From NCBI GenBank assembly GCA_024699855.1, contig JAMPIQ010000001.1, forward strand, positions 2,728,001 through 2,792,000: a DNA stretch of 64,000 bases, in the 5' to 3' direction. The position numbers were made by a program, and so were the translations under genes. This stretch comes from Aphelenchoides besseyi (lineage: Eukaryota; Nematoda; Chromadorea; Rhabditida; Aphelenchoididae). Positions 56,566 to 64,000 of the stretch are shown here, in pieces (the stretch's first letter is position 1; every line of letters begins with the position of its first letter). The notes beneath the pieces are model-generated. The model was not told where the DNA came from, did no database searches, and saw only the letters and a list, made by a program, of their open reading frames with translations.

Positions 56566-57078
56566 TCAGAAATGATAACGCGATGTAATCGCGTGACAAA
56601 TTGAACCGCTTCCAGCAGCTTGAGTACATGACGAGTGCCATGCGCAGAGCAATTGACTGGTTTGCGAATCCAAGACTTGTTCCATTGCCTTGTAAACGTA
56701 CTTTAACAACAAAGCCACTTGTTTCTCGTCGAACTTCTTAACGATGCCATCGATTTCGCTTTGCTTGATACTCGTTAAGGCCTTGGAAACAATGGCAGTG
56801 ATTGAGTTCTTTGTTGTCTGAAGATGCGTATAGTTCAATTGTTATAATGAGCATTCTACCTGATCGGCTTTAAACGGCGGATTTCGAAGCGCCAAATTGA
56901 GTGCTTCGACAACCTGATTTCCTTCGACTAACTTCTTGATCTCGGCTTGATTTGGACCGGATCCATCACCGAAAATGGACGGAAGTGGCTCTTCAATACG
57001 ATCGAATTGCGAGGGATCGTTCTCAAGTTCATCCACGTTGAATTTTCTATAACTCGTGTCCCGCAAGTTCTTGGACAT
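56566..57078 (-). CDS. ARPC5: Arp2/3 complex subunit ARPC5 (p16)
   Basis: Smallest Arp2/3 subunit, bridging ARPC1 to the core in branched actin nucleation. Exons on minus: 57078-56860 and 56817-56566, 156 residues (human 151). Motifs: the MSKN start, YRKFNVDELENDP (human FRKVDVDEYDENK), VVEALNLALRNPPF, AIVSKALTSIKQSEI, VALLLKYVYKAME, LLCAWHSSC and a GSICHAITSR end. The ATG lies five bases after a TTGTATAG acceptor and about 190 bp below the GLD-2 stop, so it may be the downstream gene of a pair. Confidence 0.95.
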
Positions 57079-57265
57079 GATTTCTATACAAAAACGATTT
57101 ACAATAAAATAAGCGAAACGAAACAGTATTTTCAAAGACCAAGTTAAATTGGCAACTTATTGTCATGAGTTCATGTGCTTTCTTAAGACTTTGTTTAATA
57201 CGTCAGTACTTCATAACAGACAACAAGTTGTGAGATGACAAATTAGGAAATTCAAATCCTCTTGA

Positions 57266-58932
57266 TCAGTTCTTCAACACCACTTTGACGACTGATCCCA
57301 GATCCGGCTTTTTCTTCCCAAGAAAATGACGACGAGCTGAACGAAACGTTTCCATTATCACTTCGAAGTTGTCAGGATCGGTGACACATCTGGCAGTGTT
57401 ATTCCGATCATAAGGTTCTTCGATGAACATGCAGAAACGATCGGTGGATTTGCACAGCTCACGACTGAAACACATTACATATTGAAACATAACTCAAACA
57501 AACCGAGAAAAAGTTTTGCCGGTGCGAACAGAAATCGCCCAGTTGTTGAAATCGAACTTGGAATAGTAATCGAACATGCCAATTAGCAATTCGCCAACTG
57601 ACATCGTGTTCAATTTCGGGTCTAACCACGAAGCGAATTAGATCTCTAATTGAACACAAACAACTTGCCGGGATAACGACGCTCCAAATCGAGGAATAAA
57701 GACGTCTTGCCGAGTTCAACAAAATCGGAGAATTGTTCGGGAAAAAGTGTTTGGAGATTCGGTAAAATGGGCGGTGAAACGACAGCTTGCAAATAGTGAA
57801 GACACAACAAAATCAGACTGTAGGAATTCAAAAATCCAATCGCTGCATCAGCGATGCCGTGCTCTTTTGCCCAATGCTTGATCAATAAGCACAAGGCCGG
57901 AAAACGATCATCGATTCTGAAATCAAAGATCAAGCTGCTTTAACGACCTTTAACATTTACCTCGAATAGTAGTGTAGGAGATGGGAATTTCGGATTCCAG
58001 CTTCGTTGTTAACATTCAAATCGACTTGCAAGGTATTGAATTGATCTTTGAATTCAATGCGCAAAATTGGCACCTGATAAAATAACGAGAGTGACCTAAC
58101 TAAACTGCTGTCATACCTTGGCTTGAATAAACTCGCATTTGTTCATAATCTCTTGATCGTAACTTTGAAACAAATGTTTTCGAATCTTTCGCAAAGTGCG
58201 TATACCAAAACTATAGCATATAGTAAGAGGTAATCACAAACGATCAATGAACTCACGCTCGCAAATTGCCATCATGCATATAATCAGGAGTAACACAACA
58301 AAGATCCATGTCCGAATCGTAGGAGCCACAACCGTTCACTGTCGAACCAACAGCGAAAAGTCGAGCATTCGGAAACACCTGTCTTATACACGATTGCAGT
58401 TGATCTCGAGCCTTCATTTTCCAAGCGTAGGTTACGTCATTCTTAAAAATCATTACAAAGTTTTTAAACAATCAAAATATACCTGAACATGTTTTTCGAA
58501 AAAGCGCATAATCTGTTGATCAAAATGCAAAAACTTCTTCGGGAATCTTTTGCGATAAGCACTGAGAAGTTGAGCAATGTTTGTATCAGCGGTATTTTCA
58601 ATGGCAATACGAGAACGTTTAACACCAATGAATTGCACTTCCTCCGAATCGATTTCTGAATCCGAAGAGAAAGCCACCGGCGGTGCTTTTCGTTTACGAG
58701 CTGAATGATCATTTGTGTTGGCCTTGACTTCAGCAATAATTTGAATGTCATCATCCTCGACCACATTTACGTTTGGACTTAAAGAGTCGCCGATCTCGTC
58801 GATTAACACCAAATCTTCTTGTGATTCTTCGGAACTTTGAAAGACAAAAGGCAAATCGTGCAGATCAATGAACTCGGTTCCATCGCTCTTTTGAGTTTCC
58901 TGCGTACTGTTGACTGTCGAAACCGGATTCAT
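57266..58932 (-). CDS. TENT2: GLD-2-type cytoplasmic poly(A) polymerase (TENT2)
   Basis: Non-canonical poly(A) polymerase that lengthens cytoplasmic mRNA tails; GLD-2 needs RNA-binding partners because it lacks its own RNA-binding domain. About 460 residues. An acidic, Ser-rich N-terminus with a KRK motif is followed by the nucleotidyltransferase core: LFAVGSTVNGCGSYDSDMDLC (GS...DxD catalytic pair), VPILRIEFKDQFNTLQVDLNVNN with the third Asp, and GIRNSHLL. The central domain has LIKHWAKEHGIADA and LNSYSLILLCLHYLQ, and the PAP-associated part has MSVGELLIGMFDYYSKFDFNNW and FIEEPYDRNNTARCV. One intron (about 57613-57659) needs a GC donor (CCCG|GCAAGT) to keep frame. The ATG follows a GTTTAG acceptor by six bases. 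Confidence 0.92.
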
Positions 58933-59198
58933 CAATGTCTAAACAAAAGTGGGTCAAAAAAACCATGATATGAAAGTACCATTTACTAACTAAAAGATTC
59001 TGGAAAAATACTATTGATTCAATCCTGCAGAGTGACGCACTAGGTTGGATCAGCGGATTCGTTTGGCAAATTGAAAGTTTTCTGTTTGCGATATGTGAAT
59101 AGAGGCTGTTGTATTGTTAGTTCTTTATATCCAATTTTATTAGTTTAAGTTGGTTATCAAAATGCAATTGGCTTAAACTGTTCAGTAAAATCGTCAAA

Positions 59199-62100
59199 AT
59201 GTCATCCGAACAACGTCGACAGCCAGTGGTTTCGGGGATTTCGCCGAAAGAAGGAATGGTAATTTTTTTGTATTTAAATTTTAAACGAATTACTTCTTTT
59301 GATTATTGTATGGTAACAATGCCATAGCCAGTTCTTACAAAACAACACTCCCACTGTTATTCTATGTTCATTTCTTCCGTTTAGCCCGGAACGACGATTA
59401 CACTACGTGGCGAAAATTTGGGTACCGATCCGACTGATCTTGTTGCTTTGATCATTTGTGATACCGATTGCTTGCTTTCGGCTCAATGGAAAAGTTCGAC
59501 CAAAATCATTGCACGTGTGGGTCAAGCAAAACGTGGCATCGGCGAAATCATCCTGGTAACAAAATCCGGTGGTCGTGGAGTTTCCAACGTTCAGTTTCGT
59601 GTTTTCATTGAACAAGTGGGACCGCTAGTTGAATCGCCGATTTGGGTCGACGAGTCGAGAACCGTTCCAACGAGAAGCAGTGCGGCACGAAATGTTGCCG
59701 AATTGCCGCAAAATCGAGATGCCTTGGGAATAAAAACGGATCCATTACCCGAGTAAGTGCTTGTCGTCTATTTGTTTTAACTGCCGTTTTAGAAATTCGG
59801 TTTCTTACGTCGATTTGCTTAAACTGTTTCCCGACTCGTCTGGAAACTTGCGTATGGAGAACTTCAATGCCGGATGGTATTTGCTTGAGAATCACAAGAA
59901 TACGAGGTTAGAATTGTCTTTTTTAAATGGTTATAAGTTTGTTTATAGTTTTGAGGATTTAGAACGTGGAATAGTAAACTTGAAAAAGGAAATCACGAAA
60001 GAAAAACAGTCCTCAAATGATACGCACAAGAATAATCTGTACAGTTTGATTGATTGTGTGGATGCGCTCTACAATTTGCACATGTCCATTGAGTCAGATT
60101 GTGCGGAATACGGTTGGCCATTGACAACTAATGCGAAGACATTGGTGGGATAGAAAGTGATGAATTGATAAACTGTTTGCATTCCAGTTGGATTCAGCAA
60201 TGGGAACGGCCGATGGTATTTTTAGCGAAGTTCTTAGTCGAAAGGATCGAGCGGACTGCACACGAAATGCGATGTCGCTTTTGACAAGATTTCGGTTTAT
60301 CTTCTTTCTTGTTGACACAATCGATGAAAATATGGCAAAGGTAAGATTTAAAGTGTTCGAAAATTCACTTGTCTTCTAGGGAGATTATGCGTCGATATTA
60401 AACGATTACGCGAGAGCCAAAGCTCTGTTCAAGGATTCAGATACGACGCTTTTCAAAGAAAGTACGTTTATTGAAAAGCGAATTTGAGTGAAGTGCTTTT
60501 TTCAGTTTTGCGAGTTCTCGAAATTAAAATGCAGAACTTCAAAGACACTTTGAAACAGAAACTCATCGATACACCAACATCGTATGAAGAGCAAAGTCGT
60601 CTGATAAAGTATTTGAAAATTCTGGATCCGGCTTCGAATCCCGCTTGGGAGTGCATCACCGCGTATCATTGTTGGCTTGAAAAAGTGCTCTGGGATCTTC
60701 AAAACAACTACTCACGTCAAGCAGCCGGTGAAGATCGACGGAAAATGGAGTTTGTGAACGGTACTTTTTTTAGATACCAATCTTTCTATTCATTTGTTTC
60801 TGCTTCAGTTGAAAGTGTTAGTCATTACGTGTTGTCATTCATCAGCGAACTTCTATCGCTTCTGACTGACAAACTGCTTTCGTTTTGGAAGTTGGCTCAA
60901 AACTACTCGGATGCATCGGACGAAAAGTATCTGGAGCAACAGGACGATATTAACCAAATGCTAACGAACACGATCAACGTCAGTTCGTGGCTGATTTGGA
61001 ACGCTCTGATGCCATCGGGTCTTCCCGAGCAAATTGTAGCTCAATATGAAAATGAATTTGCTTCGTGGAAAGGATTAGATGTGCTAAACGATGATGCCCG
61101 ATTAAGTTTGTTGGTGAGTGGATTGAAGTCTGTGCGGTAAGAAGCTTTTGCGTTATTGGTGTAAGAGTTCAGTTTAGATTGGCAATAAAATCACTATTAG
61201 AGTCTCAATTTTCGCGTCCACACGTTCAACCATTGATGGAATTGTCAAAAACAATTCGTTTAAAATGTTTGGAAATAGCAACGGCAACTGCGAGCAAAAG
61301 TATGCGATATGTTAAGTCCATCATTGAATAACAAGTTGTTCAGAGATATTGGCTCTTGCTGCTCAAGAAATGTGGAATGTTGACATTGGAACTCAAACTC
61401 CAAAAACGGGACTTCCCGATCTATACGAAAGCGAAGTATGTCATTTTGAGCCTATAATTATTGACAACTATCTTTTTAGCTCAATGAAATACTAACCACC
61501 GTTACACAAGTCTTAAGCTCGAACGGATATCCCGGCGAAGAAGATTTGTTTTTGAAGGAGAATCTTCGTCAAGTGATTGTCAATCGTTTCATTCACGTCG
61601 TATGCAGTTTCAAGGATTGTTGTGATCAACTACTACGTGGCAAAAAACGACCAAATAAGTTGAACATGGAAGCTACAGAAATCGTGAATTCAGATGGTAT
61701 CAAACGTCCAAATGACGAATTTAATTGTTGTTTTGCAGAAAAACCGTTGACATCTGAACTGAACAGTCGCAAACTTTTGATTTGTGTCTGCAATTTGGAT
61801 TACATTCTGCACCACTCACTGCCAACGATTTGCAAACGATTCTCCGAAAACGGAATAAAATTCGCGGACTTGATCTTAGAAGTAAGCACAGTGAAATGTA
61901 ACAATTGGAATCGTGATTATAGCAATCGAAGCACCGCTTCTCATCATTTCAACGCGAACTCATTGGAAAGTATTTGGAAATGAAACAGAAGCCATTGGAG
62001 TTGTTGATATCTTCGTCGAATTACGATCATTTGCCCGACGAAGAAGGTAAGTGAAACACAAACTATGCTCTCAAAAGACGTTTCAGATGTTTCTTTGTTT

Positions 62101-62630
62101 GTCAAAGAAGTGATTATGGGTGTTGTGTTCATTAAAGCGGAGCTACGACTGCTATTGCCACAGCTTACTTTCCAGGTACTAATTGTTGTTCTGACGATGA
62201 ATTTTATTCGTTTTGTGTTGTAGATTCTATCACCGGCCGTAGAATCGTTAATGCAAAAGTTGTTAGATAGCGTCTCTGAGATAGTGAATAGAACGATTGG
62301 CGGCGAAACAGCTACTCAAATCGTAATCGATATCACGGCACTTGAACGTACATTTCAACCGTTTTTGTCTGATCGTTTGCTGTAAATTTAAACTCTTTTC
62401 TTTTGGGTGTCTTATCTCGACTTTTTCAGCGATCTCACCAACTCGATTCGATCGTCTTTAATGAAGAGATTAGACAACAAGTAAGTTCAAAGGCAGCCGA
62501 CAACCATGATATTGTTTTTAGGTTACTGCAATCGTCGATTAAATTCTTTCATCAATCCATGCAGTTGGCCATTGAAGGACTTAAAACGGACGGTCGTGAG
62601 ACCGTCGATCTCAACGCATCAGATGTTTAA
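59199..62630 (+). CDS. EXOC2: Exocyst complex subunit SEC5/EXOC2
   Basis: Exocyst subunit tethering secretory vesicles at the plasma membrane; binds RalA through an N-terminal IPT/TIG domain. About 16 exons, roughly 850-900 residues. The start RRQPVVSGISPKEG and TITLRGENLGTDPTDLVALIICD and TKSGGRGVSNVQF form the TIG domain, as in human SEC5. Then come LPENSVSYVDLLKLFP, NFNAGWYLLENHKNTSFEDL, ADGIFSEVLSRKDRADCTRNA, YASILNDYARAKALF, KLIDTPTSYEEQSRLIKYL and helical-rod segments to the stop. The first intron is about 126 nt, longer than its neighbours. AATAAA lies near 62648. It diverges from GLD-2 over about 265 bp. Confidence 0.95.
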
Positions 62631-62759
62631 TTATATTTATATGTTTGTAAATAAAAAATAACATATCCTAAGCTCTTGTAGTTTTGTTTAGTTGTAGCAA
62701 TCAATTTGTTATCTGTTTAACTATTCCAATTAATCTTCATCTTGTGTTCAGGTTGAACC

Positions 62760-64000
62760 ATGGGCTTTGTACTTCGATGGTTTGCCGTCTTGGCGGTAAC
62801 GCAAGTGATATTCCTACTTCTTCGTTCCGTAACCACTGGTTATCGACATGCTCAAATTTACAGGTAAGTGAGCGCACTTATTCAATCATAAGGTTGTTTA
62901 GATTAACAGAAATGTCTATGGTACAATTTGTTATGCTTCTTGGTTCCTATTTGTTCTTCAATTACAGATTGTACACGTAAGTTTTGTTTTCAGTATCTGA
63001 AATGAGCGTTCAATTTGCAGGATCACGATAGGAATGTCGCTGGCAGCACGAAAAGTAGTGCGAGTAATCGCGTTTTGTATTGCTTTGATGGCCCATTCTG
63101 CCTATTTCATGTTCTACATTTATATACTCGATGGAACGTGGTTGGCATTCTGCTGGTGAGTGATGAGTTTTTAAAAGATTTCCAGTCAATCGTTTAGCTT
63201 TATTGCTCTTGCTTTCTATTACCATACAATGGTTATTACATTTGTTTTCTATTTGTTTGAGTTGTTCGCTGACAACATTGCTGGACTCAACGACGTTCCC
63301 CTACTGACATCACGAACATTGCACACCACGATCGCTATTGTATTTGCGATCTTCCTTACCGGCTATGGCGTTTCCGTTACTCACGCTCCTCCAAAAGTTT
63401 TATCAGTTCCAATTAAAATCCACAATCTTCCATCCGCTTACAACGGTTTTTCTATTGCACTTCTCACGGACATACACATCGGACCAACGGTGCATAGGAA
63501 AAGAATCGAGGAAATTGTCGAGATTGTGAACGAATTGAAAGCAGATTCAGTGGCAATTTCTGGCGACTTGGTTGATAGTTTTCTTGACAACGTCAAACCA
63601 AAAGCAATGCCGTTGAAGAATTTGAAATCGAATTACGGAACATTTTTTGCGTCGGGAAATCACGGTAAGCTAAATTATTTACGAACTCTCACAATAAGGA
63701 TTACAGATTATTATCATTCGGATATCAATGAGGTTCTTCAGTTCCTACGAAAGGACTTAAATTTCACTGTCTTTCACAATGCTGGAGCATCAATTCGAAA
63801 AGACAATGAGGTCTTGTGTTTCGCTGGTGTCGATGATTTGCATTCGAATGCGTTGCGTATTGCAGGTTTGTGGAGCTTTTAATGCAACGGTAACTTAAAT
63901 TCATAGGTCATGGTGTTGATGTGGCTAAGGCTATTGCCGATTGTCCAACAAACTCGACTATCGTTCTTCTTGCTCATCAGCCTAATTTGGCTTCAATGAT
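62760..64000 (+). CDS. TMPPE: TMPPE-like membrane metallophosphoesterase (partial, runs off window)
   Basis: Exons: 62760-62863, 62902-62976, 63021-63155, 63198-63664, 63707-63865 and 63907 onward; the 3' end is beyond the window. Four or five hydrophobic segments (MGFVLRWFAVLAVTQVIFLLL; FVMLLGSYLFFNYRLY; VIAFCIALMAHSAYFMFYIY; MVITFVFYLFELF; TIAIVFAIFLTGYGVSV) precede a calcineurin-like phosphoesterase. Metal-site motifs are LTDIHIGPTVHR, SGDLVDS, ASGNHD (across an intron) and LLAHQPNLA. Order and spacing match TMPPE and bacterial YkuE-type enzymes. Substrate is unknown. The ATG lies eight bases after a TGTTCAG acceptor, 130 bp below SEC5. Confidence 0.88.

Overview
The window is animal nuclear DNA, most likely from a nematode. 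Genes are split by many very short introns, typically about 35 to 50 nt (GT...TTTAG or TTTCAG). Genes lie 60 to 400 bp apart on both strands. Several families have a nematode flavour: a Sulfotransfer_2-type carbohydrate sulfotransferase, a secreted lipocalin-like protein, a G-alpha-o matching GOA-1, and paired same-strand genes whose downstream start codon sits just after a splice acceptor, as in SL trans-spliced operons. Introns this short and a GC content in the low forties would suit an enoplean (clade I) worm, but that placement is inference. All gene models were assembled by eye from splice signals plus remembered family alignments. No search was run.

Left part (0-20 kb): TBP-like factor TLF with a GC box and TATA box; sulfotransferase; lipocalin; IFT88; OXA1L (minus); a broken P4-ATPase fragment; a 2.3 kb gene-free block; an LRR receptor-like membrane protein; a WD-like protein resembling a dynein-2 intermediate chain, closely followed by a Tctex-type dynein light chain; TAK1/MAP3K7 (minus); and a stand-alone cytochrome b5 protein.

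Middle part (20-47 kb): PPIP5K/VIP1, with a puzzling break in its kinase half; AP-3 sigma and AFG3L2 (minus); RNA polymerase III subunit RPC7, then FEN1; a CEP290-like coiled-coil protein (minus); an Ajuba/WTIP-like LIM protein; G-alpha-o (minus), with two micro-exons and a non-canonical hairpin intron; then about 2.7 kb of gene-free upstream DNA.

Right part (47-64 kb): NUP107 and RAD54 (minus); PIGN; ARPC5 and the GLD-2 poly(A) polymerase (minus); exocyst SEC5/EXOC2; and a TMPPE-like metallophosphoesterase cut by the window end.

Most genes are housekeeping and unrelated. Two themes stand out. One is ciliary transport: IFT88, a probable dynein-2 intermediate chain, a dynein light chain and CEP290 all lie within 35 kb. 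The other is a set of close same-strand pairs (CYB5-PPIP5K, RPC7-FEN1, RAD54-NUP107, AFG3L2-AP3S, GLD2-ARPC5, SEC5-TMPPE, WD-DYNLT) that look like operons. The most unusual local signal is the G-alpha-o intron, which has no GT donor but a perfect 18-bp inverted repeat.
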